From contig CAMATD010000021.1 in NCBI GenBank assembly GCA_945860785.1, positions 1 to 35,604 on the forward strand: a stretch of 35,604 bases of DNA, written 5' to 3'. Each line of letters begins with the position of its first letter. Positions within the stretch are counted from its first letter, which is position 1. Under the pieces are notes generated by a model. The model did not search any database and was not told where the DNA came from. It saw only the letters and a list, made by a program, of their open reading frames with translations. The stretch comes from Variovorax sp. YR752. GTDB lineage: Bacteria; Pseudomonadota; Gammaproteobacteria; Burkholderiales; Burkholderiaceae_C. A program made the translations under genes and the position numbers. This document shows positions 1 through 8,105 of the stretch, one piece after another.

Positions 1-35
1 GCTACTGGTTTGCGGCCGATCAACAAGTGCTCTGA
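1..35 (+). CDS. possible 3' end of an unidentified gene
   Basis: One forward frame reads YWFAADQQVL and then a TGA at 33-35. The inverted repeat begins at the very next base, as such elements often do after a stop codon. Eleven codons are too few to name a family, and the reading could be chance. There is no other coding signal on either strand before the binding-protein gene that ends at 162. Confidence 0.25.
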   Translation, partial: YWFAADQQVL

Positions 36-145
36 GCGATCACGCCGGCGGTGTGCTCTGCGCAGCGAAATAAAGGAGGAGGCATGCGGCCCTAGGCCGC
101 GCCGGGGGACATGCGCGGAGCAGAGCACACCGTCGGCGTGAGCGC
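36..145. repeat. 26-bp inverted repeat element with nested palindrome
   Basis: The arms at 36-61 and 120-145 are reverse complements at 24 of 26 positions and enclose 58 bases. The inner part holds a second perfect palindrome, GCGGCC (86-91) and GGCCGC (95-100) around CTA. It also has a strong Shine-Dalgarno-like AAAGGAGGAGG just before ATG at 84, which opens only a three-codon frame (M-R-P-stop). The unit lies between the last codon of a possible + gene and the 3' end of a minus-strand gene. It could be a REP- or MITE-like repeat or a bidirectional terminator; there is no T-run to make a textbook terminator. Confidence 0.55.
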
Positions 146-161
146 GCCCCGAACAAGGCAC

Positions 162-1172
162 CTACTTCCCCATCGCCTTGTCGACGTACACGGTGGTCAC
201 GAACGCGCCGTAGTCAGGCTTCACTTCCTGCACCCGACCCTGCTCCTTGAGGAAGGCCGCCGTACCCGCCATCGCCTTGGCCGCACCGCCACCCAGCCAC
301 GTGGGCGAGACCTGTTCAGCCATCGTCGGGAAGGTGTAGAGCGCCATCGCGGCCGACACATCCTTCGGGTCGGCCTTGGTTCACTTGGCCATCGCCTTGG
401 TCTGCGGCGAATCGAGGGTCCAGCTCTTGCCGGTGGCCTTGTATTCCTCGTTCGCGCGGTTGAGCGCCTTCACGAAAGCGATCATGAAAGGCTCGTTGGC
501 CGCCGCCCACTTGGCGTTGACGACGATGCCCTCGAAGGTCGGTACGCCGCGCTTGCCGATGCTGCCCGAGGTGGCGATGGTCTTGCCGGTGCCCTTGATC
601 TTCGAGAGCACCGGGTCCCAGATGAAGGTGGCGTCGATGTCGCCGCGCTCCCACGCCGCCGCGATCTCGGGCGGGCGCATGTTCATCACGTTGACGCTCT
701 TGGGGTCCACGCCGTCCATTTTCATGCCAGCCATGAGCTGGTAGTGCGCGGTCGAGACGAAAGGCGTGGCGACCTTCTTGCCCGCCAGGTCCTTCATGCT
801 GTTGATGCCCGACGCGTTGCGGGCGATAAGCGCCTCGGCGTTGGCGATGTCCGCGGAGATCCAGAAGAGCTTGATGTCCTGGCCCTGGCTGGCCGCCGCC
901 GTGAGCGGGCTGGAGCCGGTTTCGCCCATCTGCACGTCGCCTGAAGCCATCGCGCGGATGACGTCGCCGCCGCCCGCGAACATGCGCCAGTTGATCTTGT
1001 AGCCGGTGGCTTTTTCGACTTCGCCGGATTCCATGACGAGGCGCAGGGGAACCAGCATGTCCTGGTAGGCGAAAGTGAGTTCCTTGGTTTGCGCAAAGGC
1101 AGTGCCGCACAGCGTTGCCAGCGCAGCTGCGAGCACTGCAAGGTGAAGGGGGAGACGGCGGGACAGGGTCAT
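162..1172 (-). pseudogene. tauA: taurine/sulfonate ABC transporter substrate-binding protein, broken by an in-frame stop
   Basis: This is a periplasmic solute-binding protein of the TauA type, which would deliver taurine or a similar sulfonate to a membrane permease. It starts with a signal peptide (residues 1-27, ending GTAFAQ), followed by TKELTFAYQDMLVPLRL and a GGGDVIRAMASGDVQMGETGSS region typical of TauA. The ATG at 1172 has a GGAGAA ribosome site. A TGA at 381-383 cuts the frame after AKAMAK-like residues; directly past it the same frame resumes with TKADPKDVSAAMALYTFP and runs to TAG at 162. The full frame is 336 residues, the usual TauA length, and the stop sits where TGG (Trp) is expected. 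No permease or ATPase gene follows on this strand, so the gene is an orphan. It may be a real pseudogene or a single base error. Confidence 0.85.
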
Positions 1173-1327
1173 CGGGTTTCTCCGGTAGGTGAATCTCGCA
1201 GCGACTTTGCACGCATCGCTCCAGCCAGGAAGTACCAGCGCCGATGCGCGCATGGAGCCAGCTGATGGGTGGATACCCTTGTTCTGGTGCACTGGGCACT
1301 TGGACGGGGCGTTTTCTCCCCAAAGAC

Positions 1328-2866
1328 TCAGTGCGTCCGACCACCCGCCGGCCGTCTTTCACCACGCGCCAGCGCGAGCTCTTCCACCGCCATGCCGAGC
1401 GCCCGTATTCCCGCCGGAATCTGCGAAGCCGCGATGGAAGACAGCCGTAATCGAAAGAACGGACACGGATACGGCGGCCGTACAAAAAACACATCGCCGG
1501 CTTCGATCAACACCCCATGGCTCCGAGCCATCAAGGACAGCTCGGTGGCGTCCACCCACGTCGGCGCCTGCACCCAGATGGAAGCTCCGCCCGACGGCAG
1601 CCGAAATTCGAAATCCGGCAGATGATCCCGCAGCGCCTGCGCCGCAATCGCCAGTCTTTCCTGCATCGCGTGGTTCACCCGTCGTGCGTGCGACTCGTGG
1701 TGCCCCAGCGAAAGGAACAGCGCATACGCATGCTGCAGGAACGCGCTCGGATGCCGCACCATCGCATGCCGGATGACGCGCAGTTCCTTGATCAGGGCCC
1801 GCGGCGCCACGATGAACCCGAGCCGCAGCGCCGGCGAAAGGCTCTTCGACACGGAGCCCACGTAGATCACGCGCCCCGTCTTGTCCAGGCTCTTGAGCGC
1901 AGGCATCGGCGTGCCCTCGTACAGGTTCTCCGCCTCGTAGTCGTCCTCGATGATCACGAAGTCCTGCAGCTCGGCCTTGCGCAACAGCCACTGCCGCCGC
2001 TCCAGGCTCAGCGTCGCCGTGGTCGGGCTCTGGTGCGACGGCGTGACGAACAGGTAGTCCGCGGCGGGCAGTGCATCGACCACCAGCCCGTCTTCATCGA
2101 CATCCACCTCCACCCACTTCGGCTGCCGCAGCGAAAAGCTGTTGCGCGCATGTGGATGCCCCGGCTCCTCGAGCCCGACGCGCGTCTGCTCGTCGAAAAG
2201 CGCCTCGGCCAGCAGGTAATACGCGTGCTGCGCTCCCATGGTGACAAGGATCTCTTCCTTGAGCGCGAACACGCCGCGCTTGGGCAGCAACCGCGTGCGA
2301 ATCTGCTCGATCAGGTCCGGCACATCGTCGGTCTCGAAGTCGGGCGTCCAGTGCGGCAGCTGCGAGCGCGCCAGGCTGCGCGCGCAGCACTCGCGAAAAT
2401 CCTCGGTCGGAAAAAGCTGCGGATCGTAGTTGCCGTACACGAAGGGGAATGGATAGTCGCGCCACCTGTCCGGCTTCGACAGCGTGGGCTTGTCGACCAG
2501 CGAGCGCAGCACGCGCCCCGACCAGTCCGGCGGCTGGCTGGCCTGCCCGCTGCGCCCCACCAGCGGCTCGGCATGTGCGGCCGACAACGGACGGGCGTTG
2601 TGCGCCACGAACACGCCGCTGCGCGGACGCGCCTCCAGGAACCCTTCGTCGATCAGTTGCAGATAGGCCGAGGTGACGGTGTTGCGGCTCAGCCCCAGCA
2701 AGGCCGCAAGCTCGCGCGATGAAGGCAACGGCGCGCCGGGTGTCAGGTGCTCCTCGAGGATCGCCTGCACCACGGCCGTCCGGAGGCGCGCCTGCAGCTG
2801 CAGCGCCGGTTGATCGGGCAGCGCGAAAAGCTGCGCCCACTGGGTGGATCGCGGGTTCGGGGGCAT
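1328..2866 (-). CDS. MocR-family transcriptional regulator (GntR helix-turn-helix fused to aminotransferase fold)
   Basis: The protein has 512 residues. An N-terminal GntR winged helix (about 20-88) contains PLPSSRELAALLGLSRNTV, and an aminotransferase class I/II fold (about 130-500) carries EDDYEAEN and SVSKSLSPALRLGF. K341 is the residue that would hold pyridoxal phosphate. MocR proteins such as TauR, GabR and PdxR bind DNA and sense an amine or amino acid through PLP. The gene is divergent from a SnoaL-like gene and a PuuB-like amine oxidase gene, so it probably controls that pair. It also lies upstream of the taurine-type binding protein on its own strand, after a 155-base gap, which makes a TauR-like role possible but unproven. 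The family call is firm; the effector is unknown. Confidence 0.93.
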   Translation of the reverse strand: MPPNPRSTQWAQLFALPDQPALQLQARLRTAVVQAILEEHLTPGAPLPSSRELAALLGLSRNTVTSAYLQLIDEGFLEARPRSGVFVAHNARPLSAAHAEPLVGRSGQASQPPDWSGRVLRSLVDKPTLSKPDRWRDYPFPFVYGNYDPQLFPTEDFRECCARSLARSQLPHWTPDFETDDVPDLIEQIRTRLLPKRGVFALKEEILVTMGAQHAYYLLAEALFDEQTRVGLEEPGHPHARNSFSLRQPKWVEVDVDEDGLVVDALPAADYLFVTPSHQSPTTATLSLERRQWLLRKAELQDFVIIEDDYEAENLYEGTPMPALKSLDKTGRVIYVGSVSKSLSPALRLGFIVAPRALIKELRVIRHAMVRHPSAFLQHAYALFLSLGHHESHARRVNHAMQERLAIAAQALRDHLPDFEFRLPSGGASIWVQAPTWVDATELSLMARSHGVLIEAGDVFFVRPPYPCPFFRLRLSSIAASQIPAGIRALGMAVEELALARGERRPAGGRTH

Positions 2867-2907
2867 GGTGCGCCGCAGTTTAGGGCAGGCATCGCGGTTC
2901 GTGGCGT

Positions 2908-2943
2908 TCTGGCTCGGTCGAATCCCCCCATCTGGCCCTATCG
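2908..2943. promoter_or_regulatory. candidate MocR operator: 13-bp direct repeat
   Basis: Two copies of TCTGGCYCKRTCG lie at 2908-2920 and 2931-2943; 10 of 13 bases agree and the copies are 23 bp apart, close to two helix turns. They lie in the 133-base divergent region between the MocR gene and the SnoaL-like gene. Members of the MocR family, including TauR, are known to bind direct repeats with a CTGG core near their own promoter, so this is the likely binding site of the neighbouring regulator. Assignment is by position and pattern only. Confidence 0.45.
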
Positions 2944-2999
2944 CGCCGGCAGCCGGCTGCCTACCCTTGTGACATTCATTTCCGTCCGGAGCTCCCCGC

Positions 3000-3410
3000 G
3001 TGACCGACCAGCAGCCTTCCTCTTCACCAGTGACCACCGCCACCCTCGCCGCCTTAAGCGACGCCTGGAACCGCCATGACATCGACGCCCTGATGCGCTT
3101 CATGACGCCCGACTGCATCTTCCAGACCGCCGCCGGGCCGGACGCCTGCGGCACCCGCCATATCGGCACCGAGGCCGTGCGCAAGGCCTTCGCCGGTGCC
3201 TGGCAGGCCGTGCCCGATGCGCAGTGGGTCAATGGCCAGCACTTCGTGCAGGGCGACTTCGGCACCTCGCAATGGACCTTCACCGGAACGGCCGCCGACG
3301 GCAGCCGCATCGAGACCGACGGCATCGACGTCTTCACCTTCAGGGACGGAAAGATCCACCTGAAGAACGTGTTCCGCAAGGCCCGGCCGAACCAGCCTGC
3401 GGCGGGGTAG
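3000..3410 (+). CDS. SnoaL/NTF2-fold small protein
   Basis: This 136-residue protein has the NTF2-like pattern: a helical start (ALSDAWNRHDIDALMRFMTPDC), a GTEAVRKAFAGAW segment and a C-terminal sheet ending IDVFTFRDGKIHLKNVFRK. Such proteins are small cone-shaped isomerase, hydratase or ligand-binding folds; the substrate cannot be read from sequence. The start chosen is GTG at 3000, with GGAG about 10 bases upstream. It is followed after 51 bases by the FAD oxidase on the same strand and is divergent from the MocR gene, so the pair is likely one operon under that regulator. No signal peptide is visible. Confidence 0.85.
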   Translation: MTDQQPSSSPVTTATLAALSDAWNRHDIDALMRFMTPDCIFQTAAGPDACGTRHIGTEAVRKAFAGAWQAVPDAQWVNGQHFVQGDFGTSQWTFTGTAADGSRIETDGIDVFTFRDGKIHLKNVFRKARPNQPAAG

Positions 3411-3461
3411 CAAACGAGCAAGCAAAAAGGCTGGCAACGGCCTTCCTCACCTGGAGCCCTC

Positions 3462-4946
3462 ATGACCATCACAGCAGGGACCGCCCGATTCACATCAGCC
3501 GCCAGCGCCGCAACGATCAACGGCGCCGCCCCCATGCAACTGCCACAAGCGCCATTCCGCCCCTACGACCCGCAATACGACCCGCTGCTCGCGGCCGACC
3601 CGGGCGCCGGCCGCGCCTACGCGCCCACCTGGTGGGTGGCGAGCGCCGGCACGCCGCCCGAGGACGACGGGCCGCTGTTGCGCGACATCGATGTGGACGT
3701 GGCCATCATCGGCTCGGGCTCCACCGGCATGTCGACCGCGCTCTATCTCGCGCAGGAGCACGGCATCCAGGCCACGGTGCTCGAAGCCAACCAGGCGGCC
3801 TGGGGCTGCTCCAGCCGCAGCGGCGGCCAGGGCCAGAACGCCAGCGGCCGCCTGAAGCGCTCGCAATGGATCGAGCGCTGGGGCATCGACACCGCGAAGA
3901 AGCTCGACGCCGAGATCCGCCGCGGCTTCGAGAACTTCCGCTACCTGACGACGCAAATCGACTGCGATGCGTATGACGGCGGCCACCTCTACCTCGCCCA
4001 CCGCCCCGAGAAGCTCGTCGGCCTCGAGACCGAGGCCCGCCTGATGCGCGAGACCTTCGGCTATGCCACCCGCATGATGGGCACCGAGGAAGTGCGGCGC
4101 GACTACTGCGACGAGCGCGAAGCCAAGGGCGCGATGTTCGAGGCCGAGGGCGTGGGCATCCACCCGCTCAAGTTCACGTTCGGCCTGATGCGAAAGGCCC
4201 GCGAGCTGGGCGTGAAGATCCATACCTCCAGCCCAGTGCAGGAATGGCACACCATCGACGGCGTGCACCACCTGCGGACACCGGCCGGCACGGTGCGCGC
4301 GCGCCGTGTGGCGGTGTGCACCGGCGGCTACACGGGCCAAGCGCTCAACCCGCTGCTGAAGAACAGGATCATGCCGATCCTCTCCAACTCGGTGGTGACG
4401 CGCCCGCTCAGCGACGCCGAGCTGGCCGCCACCAACTTCAAGTCGCACACCTTCCTGACCGACACGCGCACGCTGCGCTTCTACTACCGGCTGCTCAAGG
4501 GCAACCGGCTGCAGATCGGAAGCCGCAGCGCGGTGAGCGGTGCCGACGCCGAAGACCCGGTGCATCTGAAGCTGCTCACCGACGCGATCGCGCGCAAGTT
4601 CCCGCCGCTGGCCGACATCCGCATCGACTACTCGTGGTGGGGCTGGGTCGACATGAGCCACGACATGATGCCGCGCATCACGCAGCCCGATGCCGGCAAG
4701 AAGATCTGGTACGCCGTGGGGTACGGTGGCAACGGCGTGTCGTTCTCCACCTGGGCCGGCAAGCGGCTGGCCGAACGCGTGGCGGGCAAGGACGCGGGCC
4801 AGGAGGTGTTCGAGCTGCCCATCTACCAATCGCCGCTGCCCTTCCCCAACGTGATGGGGCTGGTCGAGTCGCGCGCGTTCGCGCCCTTCCGGCGCATGGG
4901 GCAGCGCATGCTCTACAAGTGGTACTGGCTGCGCGACGAGAAATAG
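3462..4946 (+). CDS. FAD-dependent amine/amino-acid oxidase (PuuB/DadA family)
   Basis: The 494-residue protein belongs to the DAO family closest to gamma-glutamylputrescine oxidase PuuB. After a 75-residue leader that includes PTWWVASAG, the dinucleotide motif reads VAIIGSGSTGMSTALYLAQEHG, and the FAD-contacting segment SSRSGGQGQNASGR follows. The C-terminal FAD motif is YAVGYGGNGVSFSTWAGK. These enzymes oxidise a primary or secondary amine to an imine with release of hydrogen peroxide. ATG 3462 is preceded by GGAG; an inner ATG at 3534 lacks a ribosome site. The neighbouring MocR regulator fits a gene switched on by an amine or amino acid. The exact substrate is not known. Confidence 0.9.
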   Translation: MTITAGTARFTSAASAATINGAAPMQLPQAPFRPYDPQYDPLLAADPGAGRAYAPTWWVASAGTPPEDDGPLLRDIDVDVAIIGSGSTGMSTALYLAQEHGIQATVLEANQAAWGCSSRSGGQGQNASGRLKRSQWIERWGIDTAKKLDAEIRRGFENFRYLTTQIDCDAYDGGHLYLAHRPEKLVGLETEARLMRETFGYATRMMGTEEVRRDYCDEREAKGAMFEAEGVGIHPLKFTFGLMRKARELGVKIHTSSPVQEWHTIDGVHHLRTPAGTVRARRVAVCTGGYTGQALNPLLKNRIMPILSNSVVTRPLSDAELAATNFKSHTFLTDTRTLRFYYRLLKGNRLQIGSRSAVSGADAEDPVHLKLLTDAIARKFPPLADIRIDYSWWGWVDMSHDMMPRITQPDAGKKIWYAVGYGGNGVSFSTWAGKRLAERVAGKDAGQEVFELPIYQSPLPFPNVMGLVESRAFAPFRRMGQRMLYKWYWLRDEK

Positions 4947-5019
4947 AAGGCGAACAGCGCGCGCCGGGTCGAGTCGTGTTTCAATCGCACGTTTTTTTTA
5001 ACGCGCAGGCAGCCGACGC

Positions 5020-5484
5020 ATGACGACCTCCTCTCTCCTGATCCGCCCACCGACGCTCGAAGACTATGCCGGCTGGAAGCCGCTCTGGGATGGCTACAAC
5101 GCCTTCTACGAGCGCGAGGGCCCGACCGCGCTCCCCGATGAGATCACGCAGGTCACCTGGCAGCGCTTCTTCGACGCCTACGAGCCCGTGCATGCGCTGG
5201 TGGCGGAGCGCGACGGCAAGCTCGTGGGGCTTACGCACTACCTGTTCCATCGCAGCACGACGCGCATCGAGCCGAACTGCTATTTGCAGGACCTGTTCAC
5301 GCTCTCATCGGAGCGGGGTCAGGGCGTGGGTCGCCAGCTGATCCAGGGTGTGTATGCGCATGTGCAGCGCGTCGGCGCACACCGCGTGTACTGGCAGACG
5401 CATGTGACCAACACGGCAGGCCGGACGCTCTACGACAAGGTCGCCGAGCACTCCGGCTTCATCGTCTACGCGACGACGCTCTGA
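5020..5484 (+). CDS. GNAT-family N-acetyltransferase
   Basis: This is a single-domain acetyltransferase of 154 residues. It begins LLIRPPTLEDYAGWKPLW, the usual first strand and helix of GNAT enzymes. The acetyl-CoA pyrophosphate loop is ERGQGVGRQLI (motif A, about residues 98-108), preceded by the strand YLQDLFTLSSE; motif B is NTAGRTLYDKVAEHSGFIVY near the end. It would move an acetyl group from acetyl-CoA to an amine that cannot be guessed. It stands 73 bases after the FAD oxidase on the same strand and is convergent, with a 14-base gap, with the small exported protein. The gap before it holds a run of eight T bases but no clear hairpin. Confidence 0.9.
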   Translation: MTTSSLLIRPPTLEDYAGWKPLWDGYNAFYEREGPTALPDEITQVTWQRFFDAYEPVHALVAERDGKLVGLTHYLFHRSTTRIEPNCYLQDLFTLSSERGQGVGRQLIQGVYAHVQRVGAHRVYWQTHVTNTAGRTLYDKVAEHSGFIVYATTL

Positions 5485-5498
5485 ACCGACGACCGGCG

Positions 5499-5840
5499 TC
5501 AGTACTTGATGGTGACGCCGGCCTTCACACCGTTGTTGGCCTTGCCGTCCGACTGCACGCCGCCCGAGAACGACATATTGCCGCCCGTGCTCGCACCCAG
5601 CGAATAGCTCGGCCGCGGCGTGGAGGTGTCGGTGCCGATGTAGGTACCGCTGCCGTCGGGCCGCTGCACGCCGACCGTCGCGCCCTTGGTGTAGGCCGAG
5701 GTTTCGGTGGAGGTGACGTTGGGCGCCACGTAGACGGTGCCCTTGTCGTTGTTGTCGACGGGCACCTTCACGGGTTCGGCGCCGGCGCTTGCGCACCATG
5801 CGGCCGCGCTGAGACACGACGCAATGATCAGTTTGCTCAT
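5499..5840 (-). CDS. small exported protein of unknown function
   Basis: The 113-residue product has a clear signal peptide (MSKLIIASCLSAAAWCASAGA, cleavage near residue 21). The mature part is short, polar and rich in Gly, Ser, Thr, Asn and Lys (for example SYSLGASTGGNMSFSGGVQ) and ends GVKAGVTIKY, a beta-strand-like end common in outer-membrane or extracellular proteins. The ATG at 5840 has GAGGA about eight bases upstream; an in-frame ATG further up, at about 5931, would overlap the LysR stop and lacks support. The gene lies 89 bases after the LysR gene on the same strand. It matches no family I can name. Confidence 0.7.
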   Translation of the reverse strand: MSKLIIASCLSAAAWCASAGAEPVKVPVDNNDKGTVYVAPNVTSTETSAYTKGATVGVQRPDGSGTYIGTDTSTPRPSYSLGASTGGNMSFSGGVQSDGKANNGVKAGVTIKY

Positions 5841-5929
5841 GCGGCGATCCTCAGGGCGGATTGGCGTTGCGCCTGTAGGACGAGAGGAATCGCGCTCGCC
5901 GGACGTGTCATTCGCATTCGAAGGCGCAT

Positions 5930-6863
5930 TCATTTGCCCAGCCATCGCCCCTGCGGCCAGGCACCGGATTCGACGGCCCGCCGCGCCTGCTCGGTCAATA
6001 ACTCCACTGCGCAGCGCACGTGGCGCCCCGAGGGCCGATTGGCCGGCAGTGCCAACACGATGGTGCGCGCGACAGGTGGATCTGCAAGCGGGGCGCCCGA
6101 CAGCTTTCCGGTCTGCAGGTCTTCCGCCACGGCAATGGGAGGCAGGATGGTCAGCCCGTGTCCACCCAGCACCAGGCTGCGTTGGACACTCAACGCGTTG
6201 GTCTCCGCGGAGATGTCTAGCGTGACGTTGCTTACCGCACAGGCGTGCTCCACCAGTGCACGGATGCCGTGCGGCGCGCTCGGCAGCACGAGCTTGCCAC
6301 CGGCAAGGCTCGCCAGCGAAACCGGCGTGTCGCTTCGCAGCCCCGCTTTCCTGGAGCCGATGACCCACAGCGGCTCTTCGATCAACGGCGTGGTTTGCAC
6401 CTCGGACGAGCGCTCGGCACCGTACAGCAAGGCTGCATCGACTTCCCCGGAGACCAGCCAGCGCATCAGCGTGCCGGCATAGCCCATCGCAATACGGATG
6501 CGTATGCCCGGATAGGTGCTGGCCAGCGCCGTGACCAAGGGACTGGAGAGGGTGTCGATCGTTGCTGGGCAGCAGGCCAAGCGTTACCAGCCCCGCGACT
6601 CCTGCACCGGTGCCAGCAATCTCGATGCGCGCCCTGTCGAGTTCCAGCATGGCGCGCCGCGCATATCCCGCAAGCGCGTGGCCGGCATCGGTCAGGACCA
6701 TGCCACGCCGCTCGCGCTCGAACAGCGGTGCACCGACGTCTTCTTCAAGCAGGCGCAACTGGCGCGACACGGCAGGTTGCACCAGGTTCAGCACTTCGGC
6801 CGCGCGCGTCACGTTTCCGGTGTCGGCGACGGTCAGGAAAGCGCGCAGATGTTTCAGGTCCAT
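5930..6863 (-). pseudogene. LysR-family transcriptional regulator, frameshifted
   Basis: The N-terminal winged helix is intact: MDLKHLRAFLTVADTG, then TRAAEVLNLVQPAVSRQLRLLEEDVGAPLFERE. The reading frame breaks at about 6562 and continues in another frame with TIDTLSSPLVTALAST, GEVDAALLYG and the full effector-binding domain to the TGA at 5930. One extra A in the minus-strand AGCAACG explains the break; without it the protein has 310 residues, normal for the family. It is divergent from the split decarboxylase and aldehyde dehydrogenase genes, the classic position of a LysR regulator next to its target operon. If the frameshift is real, the regulator is lost and the operon would be constitutive or silent. 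Confidence 0.88.
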
Positions 6864-6884
6864 GGAGCGATGCCGGATCGTGAT

Positions 6885-6941
6885 CGAGGAATGCCTAGGT
6901 TCTATTTTACTGAGGCAGCCATCAAATTCTATGATTCCTCG
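6885..6941. promoter_or_regulatory. inverted repeat in LysR/decarboxylase divergent promoter region
   Basis: CGAGGAAT at 6885-6892 and ATTCCTCG at 6934-6941 are perfect inverted copies, 41 bases apart. Between them TTCTAT occurs twice (6900-6905 and 6927-6932 regions). This 107-base region is the only place for promoters of both the LysR gene and the decarboxylase operon, so the repeat is a fair candidate for the regulator's recognition site. The wide spacing is more than a single LysR box (T-N11-A), and a longer-range pair of sites would be needed. Confidence 0.35.
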
Positions 6942-6970
6942 GCCGATCCACTCCACGTCGTCTACAGCAC

Positions 6971-7507
6971 ATGAATCACACCCCCGCACCGGCGCCTGCC
7001 TGGCAGGAGACCGTCTTCAAGGTCCTCAAAGCTGGCGGCGTCGACCAGATCGCTTACGTGCCCGACGCCGGCCATTCGCACGTCATCCGCAGCGCCATCG
7101 CCGACCCGGACATCGAAGACGTCGTCCTGACGACCGAGGAGGAAGGCGTTGCCGTCGCCGCCGGCGCCTGGCTCGGCGGCAAGCGCGCGGTGCTGTTGAT
7201 GCAAAGCAGCGGCGTCGGCAACTGCGTGAACATGTTCTCCCTGTTGCAGGCGGCGGACTTCCCGTTTTTCACGCTGGTCACGATGCGCGGCGAATACGCT
7301 GAATTCAATCCGTGGCAAGGCCCGATGGGCAAGGCCACGCAAGGGGCGCTCGAACTGATGGGCATCCACGTGCTGCGCGTGTCGCATCCCGATGAAGTCG
7401 AGGAAATCGTGAGCGCAGGCTACGACGCCGCATTCGAGGCCGGCGAGAAGGTTGCCGTGCTGTTGGGGCAGAGCCTGATCGGACGCAAGAAGTGGGAGCG
7501 CAAGTGA
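6971..7507 (+). CDS. thiamine-diphosphate decarboxylase, alpha (PYR-domain) subunit, ComD-like
   Basis: The 178-residue product is a lone N-terminal (PYR) domain of a thiamine-diphosphate enzyme. TTEEEGVAVAAGAWLGGKRA holds the conserved glutamate that activates the cofactor, and LMQSSGVGNCVNMFSLL is typical of sulfopyruvate (ComD) and phosphonopyruvate decarboxylases. The beta subunit follows directly, its ATG overlapping this TGA by one base, and an aldehyde dehydrogenase comes next. Together they suggest 2-oxo acid to aldehyde to acid. Sulfopyruvate to sulfoacetaldehyde is possible given the sulfonate transport genes in the window, but the substrate is not visible from sequence. There is no clear ribosome site before ATG 6971. 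Confidence 0.88.
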   Translation: MNHTPAPAPAWQETVFKVLKAGGVDQIAYVPDAGHSHVIRSAIADPDIEDVVLTTEEEGVAVAAGAWLGGKRAVLLMQSSGVGNCVNMFSLLQAADFPFFTLVTMRGEYAEFNPWQGPMGKATQGALELMGIHVLRVSHPDEVEEIVSAGYDAAFEAGEKVAVLLGQSLIGRKKWERK

Positions 7508-8105
7508 TGAACCAGACCGCAATGAAGCCTCGCGCCGATCGCCGCGCCTTCGTGTCCAGGCTGTTGTCGTCGGTGCCGGAGGCGTTGGTCGTCACGGGAT
7601 TGGGCTCCGCCTTCTACGACGTGTTCGCGGCCGGCGACCGTGACCTGAACTCTACTACCTCTGGGGTGCAATGGGTGGTGCCGCGGCGCTCGGCCTGGGT
7701 CTTGCATTGGCCCAGCCCTCGCGTTCGGTGGTGGTGATCACCGGTGACGGCGAGCAACTCATGGGCATTGGCAGTCTGGCCACCATCGCGGCCAAGCAAC
7801 CGCGGAACCTGAGCATCGTCGTGCTGGACAACGGGCATTTCGGGGAGACCGGCATGCAGCGCAGCCACTCGAGTCTGGGGACAGACCTGGTTGCCGTTGC
7901 CAAGGGCTGCGGGATTGCCGATGCCTTCGCGACGGGCAGCCTGGAAGGCACTGGGCAGGTCGCGCGCCGCATCCTGGCGCGCGACGGCGTGTCATTTGCG
8001 CAGGTGTTCATCGAGGCCAACGAGCCGCCCCGGGCGCTGCCGCCGCGTGACGGTCCGTTCGTCAAGAACCGGTTTCGTGCTGCGCTCGGCCTGAAGCCGT
8101 TCTGA
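7507..8105 (+). pseudogene. thiamine-diphosphate decarboxylase, beta (PP-domain) subunit, ComE-like, frameshifted
   Basis: This subunit carries the cofactor-binding domain. The first frame (MNQTAMKPRADRR through VFAAGDRDLN) breaks at about 7650. The next frame continues YYLWGAMGGAAALGLGLAL, ITGDGEQLMGIGSLATI and LDNGHFGETGMQ, which is the GDG...N thiamine-diphosphate and magnesium motif. One missing T (AACTCTAC for AACTTCTAC, giving N-F-Y-Y) explains the break; restored, the protein has 199 residues, the usual length. It shares one base with the alpha gene before it and one with the aldehyde dehydrogenase after it, so translation is coupled. Whether the break is real or a read error decides if the enzyme can form. 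Confidence 0.87.

Noticed and set aside
84..95. Leader peptide M-R-P behind a strong ribosome site
   Set aside because: Three codons with no downstream gene on the + strand; more likely a chance feature of the repeat element.
3495..4829. 444-codon frame opposite the FAD oxidase
   Set aside because: Shadow frame of the opposite strand, His/Val/Ala-rich without family features.
5840..5931. Longer start for the small exported protein, just at the LysR stop
   Set aside because: The longer form would bury the signal peptide behind 31 polar residues and lacks a ribosome site, while ATG 5840 has GAGGA at the right distance.
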